A model generated the notes under the pieces. The model was not told the origin of the DNA and ran no database searches. It saw only the letters and a list, made by a program, of their open reading frames with translations. DNA of 64,000 bases, taken from contig OW203732.1 in NCBI GenBank assembly GCA_934045075.1, positions 7,279,001 through 7,343,000 of the forward strand, in the 5' to 3' direction. Source of the DNA: Yponomeuta sedellus. Taxonomy: Eukaryota; Arthropoda; Insecta; Lepidoptera; Yponomeutidae. Shown here piece after piece: positions 31,838-42,745 of the stretch; within the stretch, counting starts at the first letter, position 1, and every line of letters starts with the position of its first letter. The position numbers and the translations under genes were made by a program.

Positions 31838-32834
31838 CGTATTAACTTGAAATAGGTGAGTTTAGATGTTATTTTTGTTGTTGAGCTATATTTGCCATCA
31901 CCCGCTCTCTGTTTTATTGTTCAGAATCTTTCTGAGGCTGGCTGGAAGAAATTTCTTTTGAAATAAGTCTGCCTTTGTACATCAACACTTTTAAACGTTA
32001 TTTAAGTTTTTTTTTCGTTCCTTAATTTTGGTACAATAAAGGGTAACCAACAATGACAGGCGACTGAGGCGAACACACGTCATTGATGAATCTACTGAGG
32101 ACGTATGGTCAACATTTTAATGACTATCATTTTAACGTCAGACCTACCCAGAAACCGTTTCATTATAGCCAAACAAAAGCTGATGGCAAATAGAAAGAGG
32201 AAGAAAAAATAGTATACTATTTTTATTTTTAATGCACTAACCCGTGCTAAGGACAAATTTAAAAACCTATTTAGAGGCTAAAAATTTCACCCATGCCGGG
32301 ATTCGAACCCGCAACCTTGAGCTCAATTGGTAGAGCGCTGGCACAGATAACCAGAGGTTGCGGGTTCGAATCCCGGCATGGGTGAAATTTTTAGCCTCTA
32401 AATAGGTTTTTAAATTTGTCCTTAGCACGGGTTAGTGCATTAAAAATAAAAATAGTATACTATTTTTTCTTCCTCTTTCTATTTGCCATCAGCTTTTGTT
32501 TGGCTATAATGAAACGGTTTCTGGGTAGGTCTGACGTTAAAATGATAGTCATTAAAATGTTGACCATACGTCCTCAGTAGATTCATCAATGACGTGTGTT
32601 CGCCTCAGTCGCCTGTCATTGTTGGTTACCCTTTATTGTACCAAAATTAAGGAACGAAAAAAAAACTTAAATAACGTTTAAAAGTGTTGATGTACAAAGG
32701 CAGACTTATTTCAAAAGAAATTTCTTCCAGCCAGCCTCAGAAAGATTCTGAACAATAAAACAGAGAGCGGGTGATGGCAAATATAGCTCAACAACAAAAA
32801 TAACATCTAAACTCACCTATTTCAAGTTAATACG
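31838..32834. repeat. 1-kb palindrome, about 480-bp arms, centred in SINE-A
   Basis: Arms 31838-32318 and 32355-32834 appear identical by eye. The 36-bp spacer (TTGAGCTC... to ...AACC) is the 5' half of the SINE-A tRNA-like head. The outer 390 bp of each arm is a LINE 3' end (GGAAGAAATTTCTT, TCTGCCTTTGTACATC, TACAATAAAGG) plus unassigned DNA. The inner 95 bp is the SINE-A tail and T-arm. Outside 31838 and 32834 the sequences differ completely. Confidence 0.92.
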
Positions 32835-32879
32835 AGTACGTATACATTGTTACTATAGCTAACAATATCGATAGCCATC

Positions 32880-33010
32880 ATATAGCCGTGCTTCGCAAGG
32901 CACGTTAAGCCGTGTACCAGAAATTGCATACAGTTCCATTGGCGGTCTTATTACTAAAAAGTAATTTCTTCCAGACGACCGTTAGTAGGAGTGTTTTAAG
33001 GGCCAGTGTT
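32880..33010 (-). mobile_element. 5S-SINE scrap and LINE 3' end fragment
   Basis: GCTTCGCAAGGCACGTTAAG at 32890, then TTGGCGGTCTTATTACTAAA and TAATTTCTTCCAGACGACC, as at 23340. Confidence 0.5.
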
Positions 33011-33585
33011 TTTATGAATAAGGCCGACAGTTTCTTATGACTGGAGATTAAGTACTTTACTTATAGGTACAATGTGAATGGCGGGAGTCCCTACTCTATT
33101 CACTGCTCTGCGACTGGCTCTCGACTCCTGTAGATTAATTAAGTCAAAGACACCAGACAAGCTCGACAGGCTTTGTCGTAAGATCTATAGAAAAGGGATT
33201 CGACCAATAGGCCATCCGGGCCTATTGAAATGCGGGGCTGCCATTCGATAAGGCAGTTAACGACCTCGGAAATACGTGTCATAATGCGGTGGACGACTGT
33301 TCATTTCAAACCTATGCAACTTACAAAAACTCTTACGGCAAGGGACCTTAAGAATACATGCGAATACATGCTTTTTCTATAGAGGTAATAAGCACGATAA
33401 CCCGCACAAATTAAATAGTCATCTCTCGCGAAAATTATTGAACCACGCGAGGCGCCGAGTTAAGGTGCACGGGTTATGGCATTGACTGCTGGACTACAAA
33501 TAATTTTAGTTAAACAATATTAACGTAATAGTTTGACTATATTGAACGGCCATCTATTTTCGAGACTTGCCCACTTGATATATTT
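33011..33585. other. Unassigned stretch
   Basis: Nothing recognised. Confidence 0.4.
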
Positions 33586-33589
33586 TTTT

Positions 33590-33770
33590 AGTTAGCCGTG
33601 GGCGTGTCCATTGCTGGGCAAAGGCCTCCCTGTACTTCCATTCCTCCCTGTCTTGAGCAGTCATCTCCCATGCGGCCACGAAGGTTGAGAGATCATCTCA
33701 CCATCTCAGCTTTGGCCACGTCTGCGATATCCGTCGCGTGGAACCCATTCATTGGCAATTTTCGCCCATC
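33590..33770 (-). pseudogene. RTE-type LINE ORF C-terminus, fragment
   Basis: CCATTGCTGGGCAAAGGCCT and TTCCATTCCTCCCTGTC, then a degraded reading of the RW.DD motif (CATCTCACCATCTCAGC). No open frame remains. Confidence 0.5.
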
Positions 33771-33814
33771 TATCTGAACCTATACGAATGACGTAACCTT
33801 CCTAGGTGGTGTAT

Positions 33815-34185
33815 TTTTGAAGCGCTCGTGGCCTAACGGAACCGAGTGATTGGAATCAATCACTTGGGTTAAGCAACAACAGGCGCGGTCAGGTACTGGA
33901 TGGGTGACCATCTCGTGACTACCGCTAGTGGCATTTTTTCCGAGCGCTTCCGTGCTTCGCAAGGCACGCTAAGCCGTTGGTGCCGGCTGTCATGTAATGG
34001 CAGTCGTTAAGCCATGTCAGAGGCCTTATGGGCGGCTTGATAACTTCTCAAAGTAAGGCCCGCCACTGTCTTACAATCCTCCACCAACCCGGACTTAGCC
34101 CCCGTGGTGGAGTATTGCCTAACTTTCCTACCATACACGAAGAGACCCGTGCCCCAACAGTGGGGACATATAAAGGGTTGATATC
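33815..34185 (+). mobile_element. 5S-rRNA-derived SINE (subfamily 1), full-length
   Basis: AAGCGCTCGTGGCCTAACGG, GTTAAGCAACAACAGGCGCG, GTACTGGATGGGTGACCATC, CTAGTGGCATTTTTTCCGAG, CCACCAACCCGGACTTAGCC, CCCCAACAGTGGGGACAT, GGGTTGATATCG. Positions 33860-33925 align to 5S rRNA from the AAGCAACGTCGGGCGCGG region through GGATGGGTGACCG. Confidence 0.88.
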
Positions 34186-36180
34186 GTATTTTTTATTTAA
34201 TAAGTTGTTACATAATAGGGATAGAGTTGATACACAGGTACACGTGTGTATTTCACGTCACAATTTGTAAACAGCAGACTGAAATTCGAAGTGGTGCTTC
34301 ACCACGTAGAAATTATAAAATGCCTTTTGCAATTAGTGTGTTAATAACATCGACTTCCTTCGAATTCCTTTGATTCTGCAGCTCGGCATTTTCATTCAAA
34401 GAGCATTACTTTTGAATGAATTTTATCATTTTGTATCACACTGTGCTTCTGTTTTTATTTTTATTTGTGTACTTGGGGCTATGATGTATTCGCTGACAAT
34501 ACATTAGCGCAAATCAATCCTTTTCAAATATGGCTGCGTAGTCTGCGTACACGATTAATCCCGACATTACGGTATCAGGGCGCGATAATATTCAGGCGTT
34601 ATCGTAATTAGTATTGGTGGCGGGCGGGCAATAAAGTGGCGATCAGAGGCCCGGCTGATATCCGCAGCGCTACGTGACCGCCGCTGGCTTCATTCATTCG
34701 TTCAATGGTTTGTTCGTTTACTTCAGACCTCCTTGGTCAGTGTTACCATCGAGGTTCTTGCGGTACATATCTATTTGCTATTATGAAAAAAGAGTGTGAC
34801 TGAAAAAATCCAATTTTCCTGATTCGGGGAAAACGGGGAAAACCTACGAAAAAAAAAAAGAGTGTGAGTTTGTGAAAAGAAAACAAAAGCGCGCGGGAAA
34901 TTAAAAAAAAAAGTTTCAAGACACTCTTCCGTCTCTCTAAGTTTGGCCTTTTTCCTGAAAGGCAAGTCTGCAATCTTTTCAACTAATTCTAATATTGTTT
35001 ATGAAAGGTCGATAATTAAACATTGTAACATTTGAAAATAGAACAAATCAATTGGAACACAGTACTCTATATCCCAGGTTTGGCAGGTTGAGACCTCTTT
35101 GGTCTCATGAAACTTTATCTTTATTTTTCAAATTTTCGCGCGCATTTTTCTCTTTTTAACACGCTGTAAATGTTTTCATCTAGAGTTGGTTCGCATATTA
35201 TGTTGTCCCAATTTCTAGTTTGTTTTCATCATATTCGCTATTATTTCATAATAAACGGATAATGTTCACTTATTTAACTATGTATTGTCATTTTTTATAA
35301 ATGTAGCTTATAAACGTCCCACTGCAGAGCACAGGCCTTTTCTAAGAGAGAGAGAGGGTTTAATTACCACGCGCGCCCACTGCGGATTAGCAACTTCAAG
35401 CGCTATAATATTTATTGTCATATTGCACGTTTTTTTTTATTTCCTTGTTCCCGACACACATTTCCATTATTTTCCGCATGTAGTAACACCGATTTTGCTA
35501 TATATCCCACCACTATTTTATTAAAACAAGGACCTCTGAGTTTACCTACATACATGAGAGTGCCTTCACGGAGTGCTGCGCCGATAATATTTATTGATAT
35601 AAACATCTCTTGTTATCGAACTCCTCCGAAACGGCTCGGTCTCAGCGGTTATCGGCTCTGCGGCATAATGCGACCGGCCCAATGCCACATCAGTTTGCTA
35701 ATGCATTTATTTACAGATAAACTTAAACAGATTTTAATGAGGGTTTTTTGCATATCCTCGTAATGCCCGACCTTAAAATAACAATTGTTTTTGTGATCAC
35801 TTGAGGACATTGGGCCTTAGAAGGATATAATTTCCTATAAATTTATTTGTTTTTTTGTATTATTATATAAAAATGTATTTTGCAAAATTTCTTGAATAAA
35901 TATAAAAAAAAATATGTCTTAACATAGCCGGATGTGTCATAGTTTATGTCATTTATAAGCCGTTTATGTAGTTTAATCTTTTTATTAAATAATATAATAA
36001 GTATATAATGTTGTATTAATGCTGTGTTTTTGTGGTTAAAATAAATATATTGTATTGTATATATTTTTTTGTACATATATTTATTATGGTCCGATTTTGT
36101 TATCTCTGTAATTGTATTAAGCATGTAGTGTATATTGTAAACGTGGATAGACCTGTTTCACATCTCCACTCCGACACTTC
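34186..36180. other. Mostly unassigned, AT-rich
   Basis: At 35310-35395 is a LINE-like 3' scrap (AAACGTCCCACTGCAGAGCA, CAGGCCTTTTCTAAG). Small frames (34743-34982, 35285-35524, 35843-36124) have low-complexity composition and no domain. Confidence 0.4.
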
Positions 36181-36184
36181 AAGG

Positions 36185-36292
36185 TTTATTAGAAGCAATT
36201 TCTCAAAGAGATAAGCTCGCCTTTATATATGTATTTTCTTAAATTTTGTTGCTTGTTTCGTGTTTTTCGTGAGCAATAAAGTATAAAGAGCC
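36185..36292 (+). mobile_element. LINE 3' end fragment
   Basis: AGAAGCAATTTCTCAAAGAG, ATAAGCTCGCCTTTATATAT, GTGAGCAATAAAGTATAAAG. Same family as 695-786. Confidence 0.65.
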
Positions 36293-36317
36293 TCTCCGAT
36301 TATATATAAACATTTTA

Positions 36318-36585
36318 GACGGCCTCGGTGGCATAGCGGTTTGGCACGCTGACTGTAAAACCGAAGGTTCTGGGTTCGATCCCCGGCCGGGTCAAACTAG
36401 GAAACGAACTTTTCTAGTTTGTCTCGGGTCTTGGATGTTATCTATGTATTTATTGTATTAAATCTATCGTCGAGTTAGCACCTATAACACAAGTCATTAA
36501 GTTGTACTTAGTATAGGGCTAACGAGATCTGTGTAATATGTCCATGAGTATTTATTATTTTATTTATTATTTTTAGTGCAATTTT
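36318..36585 (+). mobile_element. SINE-C (tRNA-derived), copy 1
   Basis: Head GCCTCGGTGGCATAGCGG ... CTGGGTTCGATCCCCGGCC (A and B boxes), then GGTCAAACTAGGAAACGAAC, TCGGGTCTTGGATGTTATCT, TATCGTCGAGTTAGCACC and a TTTATTATTTT tail. The head's anticodon arm does not pair well, so this is a SINE and not a tRNA gene. The sister copy is at 50478. Confidence 0.85.
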
Positions 36586-36811
36586 CTATCGTTCAAAGTT
36601 TAGATTTAACAAGTAGGTTTCTAGACGACGAAAGCACCTCTAAGCAAGCTGTGTGTGTAAGGAGACGTACGACAAGCAGACAATCAGAGATAAATCAAAC
36701 TGTCGTAGAACGTAACAACGTAACAGGACGTACCTACATTTAACATCGTACGAGTTAAACTACCTGAATACTGTAATTGGGACAGATTACTGTGCAGTGT
36801 ACAACTTAAGG

Positions 36812-37709
36812 CAGTGGTTTTTAACCTGTGGGTCGCGACCCCCGGGGGGATCTAAAAAAATTTATTTAAGTCCGCACCAAAAAAATAAATATTAATCCTT
36901 TCTTTCTAATCCATCCTTTTCTAATATTTTTCCTCTTTTGATAGCATTCGTAGCACAACACAGATAAGAAGTATTCGCATATCGAGTCGATGAATGAAGA
37001 GGTTACGTTTCATTATATTCGTTCAATAACCTAACAAAGGTGGAATACGCAGAAATGTAGTGGCTATTTGTCAAAATTCAGGAGATTTTACTCAATTCTA
37101 CAAAGAAAACAGTAGATCAGTAGACAGTGCTTAAAATCAGAAAATCTCCTGATAAATTAGTAGAGTTTGCAGCACTGCTAAGGGGGCCGCGGCCCGAGCC
37201 CGCGCGGCGCGTTGTGACGCCATGTCACGTCAACGCACAACACTGTTAGCGGGACTCGATATTTTTCGTAACTTTGAATGCCTATAAAATCAAACCTACA
37301 AGGTATTTTTGACTACAGCAAAAACTAGTGTATTTGTATACATACAGGCTTTACTGAGACAAGCATTTCAAGCGATTTGGCATACCTAGTAACATTCTTC
37401 ATTGGTAATAAACTTATCAGGAAGAAATTATAGCCATGAGAATACTTTATGTAAAAGTCTTATGACGGTATAATTTATTTTTTATTCAGTTATTTTCAGT
37501 TGTAACTACGATCAAACCACTAAACGTACTGGCAAGGTTTCATTGCGGGATCTCTGTTTTAAATAAACACCAAACTACGTATGTGTGAGGATTATTGCTT
37601 GAGGGAGACTTAAATTCTGCCGTTTTGTCGGTGTGATTAAGTATGCCAAATTTAGGGTAGGGGAAAGATTTTTATTTTCGTACAAAAGAAAAAAGGTTGA
37701 AGAACACTG
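36812..37709. mobile_element. hAT-like non-autonomous element
   Basis: Left end CAGTGGTTTTTAACCTGTGG, followed by GTCGCGACCCCCGGGGG, the common hAT terminus. The right end reversed is CAGTGTTCTTCAACCTTTTT (13 of the first 16 bases match). The expected 8-bp duplication is poor (ACTTAAGG versus ATTAATGA). There is no transposase frame. GC-rich island at about 37180-37215. Confidence 0.6.
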
Positions 37710-37794
37710 ATTAATGAGTTCAAATGGTAGGTATACAGCAGTTTTTGTTCTTGGTTTTACAGGGTACCATAATAATTGACTTTGTTTTCTAAGT

Positions 37795-37885
37795 TATGCA
37801 CATTTGTTACGTTAGTAGCAATACCAGTACAATACAGTGAAGGAAAAGATCGTAAGGAAACTCTAGTGTCTAAAGTGTTAACATA
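37795..37885 (+). mobile_element. SINE-E core, fragment
   Basis: GTTACGTTAGTAGCAATACC, AGTGAAGGAAAAGATCGTAA, GTGTTAACATACCTCGGCG. Confidence 0.55.
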
Positions 37886-39300
37886 CCTCGGCGCTTGCGC
37901 ACAATGACGTAACTATGAAGCTACCTAAGTGCGAAATCTCAGATCTATCTATGTAGTAACTACGAGTAACAATTTCAGATATCTCTTAAAATAATGTTTT
38001 ATGCATCTGAACCTTTATTATGAAACGTATACAAGCATTCAATAAAAAATATATGTAATAAGTTTTTTATTACACCTAATTTATTTTTACCACTTTTTCG
38101 TGATTTCGAAAACTGTGACGAAAAAATTTTTGTGGTTTTATTTTGTAACTTTTCTTATGTTTTTATGGTATAAAGGCAATGACACTCCAATCTAAGTGAG
38201 ACGCAAGTTCCCCATTGCGTCGGATATGAAATGAGGTTCTATTGTAAGTTTTATTCTCCAAAAGCACTCACTAAAGTAGTCCGTGGCGGACATTTCACAA
38301 GGTAAATACGTAATCACAGATTAAATAAAACGCCTCTGGGAGTGTTTTGGGGGAAATGAGTTTTTACAAATAAGGCCGTAAGTTTGGAGTTTTTTGTCCA
38401 CAAATAGAATTAAATTTTTCAACCCCTCTTAGAGTGGAAAGCTTTAAGAATAATATGTTACCTATGTAAACCATTATATTTGGACATTATAACATTATCC
38501 CACACGACCTAGACTTTGAAATGAACACCTACAAGTTATTATTACTAGTATACAAGTTATTCAAGGTGTCCATTTCAAAGTCTAGGTTGTGCGGCGCTCA
38601 TTAAATTGCAGTTTCTGTATTACTTTAAAAAAATATGAAATGCTCTATCCTTACAAAATATTCCATCGGACAGTGTTAAAATGGCTGGCTTTCAGCGTCA
38701 GTGATGTGAGTTATCGATTAATGAAAATCATAACAGCGGATTAACCTCATGGATAATACGAAAGCTTTATTCGAGTCCTGCTCTTTATCAAACCGGCGGC
38801 ATACTAAATCCCGTCCAACAGCACTCACCTTACCACTCTGAATGGGTGCTGAAATGTAATTGGATGTCATAACGTGTCATATTAACATTATACAGTCGAC
38901 GTCAGCTCTACCTATACATTTTTGTTGCGATCAAGAATACACGATCAAGTTAGCGAGGGCACTGACTAATAATCAGCGCTGAGGGCCCACTCTCTCAGCA
39001 TAACGCTGAGTCAGCTATCATTCTTTTCTTTTTCATCATCTTTTTCAACCATTATTCATTCAACGCTGAGTGTACAGTCTATTAATTTATCCTTACTAGT
39101 CAATTTTAGTAAAGAACATTCTACCCGTAAAGTATGGCTTTTAGTCGAAAACTGTCATATGCCCTTAAATGAAGTAATCGGGGAGACTATTTTAGATAAC
39201 ATGCTGCCAATTTTGTAAACAAAGTTCATGAACTTGCGAAAAAATGTCTAGTTTTGGCGTCAAATATAAATTTTGAGTTTAGAATCTTATTTACTAAGAT
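37886..39300. other. Unassigned, with one repeat scrap
   Basis: 38548-38650 holds decayed blocks of the TTTTATTCAAAGTAG family (GGTGTCCATTTCAAAGTC). Nothing else recognised. Confidence 0.4.
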
Positions 39301-39304
39301 CAAA

Positions 39305-39470
39305 TAAGATAAGATAAGAATATTCTTTATTGTACGCACCAGAAAATAATTACAGAGACAAAATAAACTTACATAGATAAATACTATTATAAACATACAT
39401 GAACATTAAGTTATAATAGCAAGCATGATAGGAACAATAAATGGGATATACCTACAGGCAAAAAAAAATA
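39305..39470 (-). mobile_element. LINE 3' end fragment
   Basis: ATAAGAATATTCTTTATTGT at its start (reversed AATAAAGAATATTC), then an A-rich untranslated part. Confidence 0.55.
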
Positions 39471-39889
39471 AAAATATTTGTAAAGAAAGAATTCTACTGC
39501 TTTAGATTTAAATATAGGAGGAGATGGGGAGCGCCTTATAGAAACCGACAGCTCATTTCACAGCCGGACCGCTCTTACAGTAAATGAACTGGCAACGAAC
39601 CTTATCGTATAACTCGGCGTTTAAATTGGACAAGTAAGCATAAATAGACTGTAGGTCTTTTCTAACGCACGCCAATTATTTCGGGCTTAGACTTTCTGAA
39701 TCAAAAATCCGAATGATCTGAATCATTGAGACATATCATCATCATTAGAATTATCTGGTATCAGTACAACGCTGGACATGCCACTGAGCACGATATTCGA
39801 CTCTTCTCTTCGAGTCACTGCCTACCGCTTCATCGCTCCACCTGGTCACAGGGCGTTCGTGGTCTCCAGTCAAGAACCTTAGCACGCCA

Positions 39890-40040
39890 TCGATATCAAC
39901 CCTTGTATGTCCTCACTGCTGGTGCACGGGTCTCTTCCTGCATCGCAGGAAGGTTAGGCTATACTCCACCACGGAGGCCAAGTCCGGGTCGGTGGAGGAT
40001 TGGAAGACAGTAGCGGGCTTTACTGTTAACAAGCCACCCG
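39890..40040 (-). mobile_element. 5S-rRNA-derived SINE, 3' half
   Basis: CCTTGTATGTCCTCACTGCT, CTTCCTGCATCGCAGGAAGG, GGCCAAGTCCGGGTCGGTGG, TACTGTTAACAAGCCACCCG on the plus strand, i.e. a reversed SINE tail half. Confidence 0.7.
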
Positions 40041-40164
40041 TAAGGCTTCAAAACAAACAACAGGCCTAATCTATTTTTTTTTTGTTTCCTCTATCGCGTT
40101 TTAAGTTTTCTTTCTGTTGTTGTTCATATTATCTCATTCATCTGTATCTTTTCTTTCTGTGATG

Positions 40165-40390
40165 TGTCTTCTTCTTTTTCGGGCTATACTATGTAGTTTA
40201 CTGCTGGACATAGCCCTCCTCTAATGAGCGCCATAGCGCCCTGTCTTCAGCTAGCCGCATCCAGCATCTGCCTGCAGTTTTTCGCAGATCGTCATCCCAC
40301 CTGGTCGGATGTGCCTTTTTATGCAAATGTATTTCTTTCTGTTTCTTAAAATTTATAAAGATCGGCGTGCTGTCGACTGTACATTTCACC
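40165..40390 (-). pseudogene. RTE-type LINE ORF C-terminus and 3' tail
   Basis: The minus frame ends PTRWDDDLRKTAGRCWMRLA, EDRALWRSLEEGYVQQ, then a stop and CATAGTATAGCCCGAAAAAG AAGAAG. It shows that the GCGCTCATTAGAGGAGGGC ... TATAGCC(GAA)n tail of the short elements at 15567 and 48390 comes from this LINE. Confidence 0.75.
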
Positions 40391-40667
40391 TAAATGCTAC
40401 GCGTAGGACAATTACCTACGACCCTCTCGTATGAGACTACGCACGAGCGAAATTATTTTAATCCATCCCTAAGTAATTTACTTGGTTATAACCTATATTA
40501 ACGCTTGAGCTAGCTCCAAACTTTGCTCTATAGATGCGTGCTAGAGATGCATCGAACAATCTTGGTCGTATAAAAGACTTGATGAAAGATCTTCATTAAG
40601 AACTTGATGCCTTTCATGTAATCTTATGAAACAAAAGTTACAGAGCCTCCTCGAACGACGTACTCCC

Positions 40668-40745
40668 CCCATGGAGGAGTATGGCCTAACCTTCCTGCGA
40701 TGCAGGAAGAGACCCTTGCCCCAGCAGTGGGGGCATATGGGGATA
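40668..40745 (+). mobile_element. 5S-rRNA-derived SINE, tail fragment
   Basis: GGAGGAGTATGGCCTAACC, TGCAGGAAGAGACCCTTGCC, CCAGCAGTGGGGGCATATGG. Confidence 0.7.
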
Positions 40746-41081
40746 TATTAAGCCAGGGTGGTGCGGTGGAAATTAAAACATCCCGTACCCACAGGCTTTG
40801 TAAACCCCCAAGAGAGGCTCCTAACGGGTTCCGATCTGCAATGGTCTACGTGGCAGTCACTCAACTGACTCCGGACCCAAGTAGGTCGCTGCAGACAAAA
40901 TCTAAGCAGGTGGGGTTATATTGCACCAACGGAGGAGATATGTGATTGTGGAGCCTCATCGCAATCCATGGTGCACCTGCTCCAATGTCCATCGTGCCCT
41001 CACACCTGCACTCTGGAGGACCTAACAGAGGCCAACGCTGCTGCAATTGCAGTAGCCAACTATTGGGCAGGAAAAATATAA
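40746..41081 (+). pseudogene. LINE polyprotein C-terminus with zinc-knuckle-like motif
   Basis: From about 40914 the frame reads RWGYIAPTEEICDCGA, SSQSMVHLLQCPSCPHTC, TLEDLTEANAAAIAVANYW, AGKI and a stop at 41079. The C-D-C-G ... H ... C spacing is usual at the C-terminus of insect LINE reverse-transcriptase proteins. Upstream is frameshifted. Confidence 0.6.
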
Positions 41082-41502
41082 ATTGGTCGAATCGCTGACA
41101 CGAAAAGAAGAAAAAGATTAAGCCTACTTGCAACGCGGTTTAACCTTCTGCGACTGATGTGAAATTTTTGTTTACATTCGACTGAGGTCGTGTCTGCCAG
41201 ACGTCATTTTAAAATGTAAATAACAAAATATCTATGTAATTTTAATTTTTAGTTTTACTTTTATTACTTTAAGTGCTTTATAAAAAAAGTATTTATTAGA
41301 ATAAATATATAATCTAAATGAAATTCTTAGAGTTATACTTTGTTTTTTAATGAGATCAAAAATTTTGACATTGAGTGAGTACCTCAACAAAAAATTAAAA
41401 TTCGCTTACATTTCTTCTTATATTGATTAACCTAATAAACCTTAACTAAAAAAATCAACGAAATAGGTTTAGGCATAAGTCATTCTTAAAGTTGCAATAA
41501 AT

Positions 41503-42006
41503 TTAAGTTTTAAAATTTACAATCTTCGCAAATCTGAGCCGAACATTGTAGACAAATAGGCTTTTACATGCACAGCAAGTAAATCTAGTCTGACATTTTA
41601 ATTTGCTAGGGCAAATGCTGCATAACTTTCTTGCTGGTGGTCCAGGTTCAGGTAAAACATCAGGCTTATGAGGTAAATCTTTACCCAAAACTGTCCTCAA
41701 GAATCCATTTTTGCCAATGAATTGTGTTTCAGTTGGGCCATGTGCTTGGGTAGCAAGTAAACTGAGCGGCTGGTTATCTTCGCTCTCACTTCCTTCTTCT
41801 TCGTCCTGCTCACTCGCTTCTTCTGCTTCTCTCTCACTCGCTTCTTCTTCCCTCTCCCTAGCTTGTTCAATTTCGCTGTCTCTTCTTGAATCCTCTAGTT
41901 TTTGTATATTTTCTATTTCAAAGTCCGGATCTTCGACTGAATAGTCAACATCGCTAAAATCTGTATCCTCTTCTAACTGTTCAAGCCACAAAATAATGAT
42001 CATCAA
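41503..42006 (-). CDS. Truncated piggyBac-like transposase remnant
   Basis: 167 aa. Residues about 8-90 are very acidic (Glu/Asp/Ser-rich, EEEGSESED), as in the N-terminal region of piggyBac transposases. About 125-155 carry a cysteine-rich segment, CSICPSKLKCQTRFTCCACK, matching the first half of the C-terminal cross-brace zinc domain. The catalytic DDD core, normally several hundred residues between them, is absent, so it cannot transpose alone. The C-terminal segment also stops early, losing the last cysteines. The start Met lies in the hairpin at 41990-42035. Family call by motif only. Confidence 0.6.
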   Translation of the reverse strand: MMIIILWLEQLEEDTDFSDVDYSVEDPDFEIENIQKLEDSRRDSEIEQAREREEEASEREAEEASEQDEEEGSESEDNQPLSLLATQAHGPTETQFIGKNGFLRTVLGKDLPHKPDVLPEPGPPARKLCSICPSKLKCQTRFTCCACKSLFVYNVRLRFAKIVNFKT

Positions 42007-42035
42007 ATAGAAAACTATTTGATGATCATTATTTT
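41990..42035. repeat. Perfect 21-bp-arm hairpin over the transposase start
   Basis: Arms 41990-42010 and 42015-42035 with a 4-base loop (AAAA). Core CTATTTGATGATCATTATTT. It includes the first codons (MMIII) of the remnant frame. Confidence 0.95.
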
Positions 42036-42654
42036 TTGGTGTTCCTTTAAAAAAAACTCACTTGGTAGGTCTAGCCTCTTGACTACTTAAATTAGACATC
42101 TGCAATATAAGTATTATGTAAGAGTCTATATTGAAACACCGAAATTGATTTTTTTTAATTTAATTACAATTTTGGTTAACATAATATGTGGTTATGTCAG
42201 AGAGGCATTATGTACATATTTAACGATTACTGCGGTTAAGACTAAAAGACACTATGGAAGTTTAACTATTTTTGGTAGGTGACGTCTAACAGAATCAACG
42301 CTTATTGCTGCACTTACGTCTGTCAGACACCAGGTACTCGTACAGCCACACCTGTGCACAGCGTCGCTGTCCACCAGCCACTGTCCACTGGCTCGCATCA
42401 TTAAAGGAAGGTACTGAGCGAGACAGAGCTACATCACGTCATATTGTGAAATAGCGGTGTCTGAGAGACTACCACCTCAGTTGCAGAAGGGTAATAAATG
42501 TGTTAAGTACTAACATAAAGGATTATAAAGAGGACAATGATGTCTGGAATTAAAGCAAGTACAATGCATGACTTATATATTTTATAATAATTACGTAAAC
42601 TCTGTTAATTATGGATTTCATTTTAACAGAGTGTATATCTATAATTGGAGGTTT

Positions 42655-42745
42655 TGTGTCCATTTTTTTCACCAAAATGATTTAGATTTTTAGAACACCC
42701 CGAAGTTTCTGCTCTACTTTGAATAAAACCTTTTCATTTCATATA
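42655..42745 (-). repeat. Short repeat (TTTTATTCAAAGTAG family), copy
   Basis: Plus strand TTCTGCTCTACTTTGAATAA and AACCTTTTCATTTCATATAC: reverse of the family at 18703. Confidence 0.5.

Larger units (their letters stand above)
41144..42490 (-). mobile_element. piggyBac-like element, internally deleted (about 1.35 kb)
   Basis: Left end CCTTCTGCGACTGATGTG follows TTAA (41140-41143). The right end reversed is CCTTCTGCAACTGAGGTG (16/18 match) and abuts GTAA (one change from TTAA). Subterminal GTGTCTGCCAGACGT (41190-41204) is mirrored by ACGTCTGTCAGACAC (42316-42330). The encoded protein keeps only the two ends of a transposase. Confidence 0.7.

Noticed and set aside
36318..36392. Functional tRNA gene (possible GTA anticodon)
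   Set aside because: The anticodon stem does not pair, and it is followed by the same body as the copy at 50478.
37180..37215. CpG-island promoter
   Set aside because: Only about 35 bp, inside a hAT-like element, with no adjacent gene.
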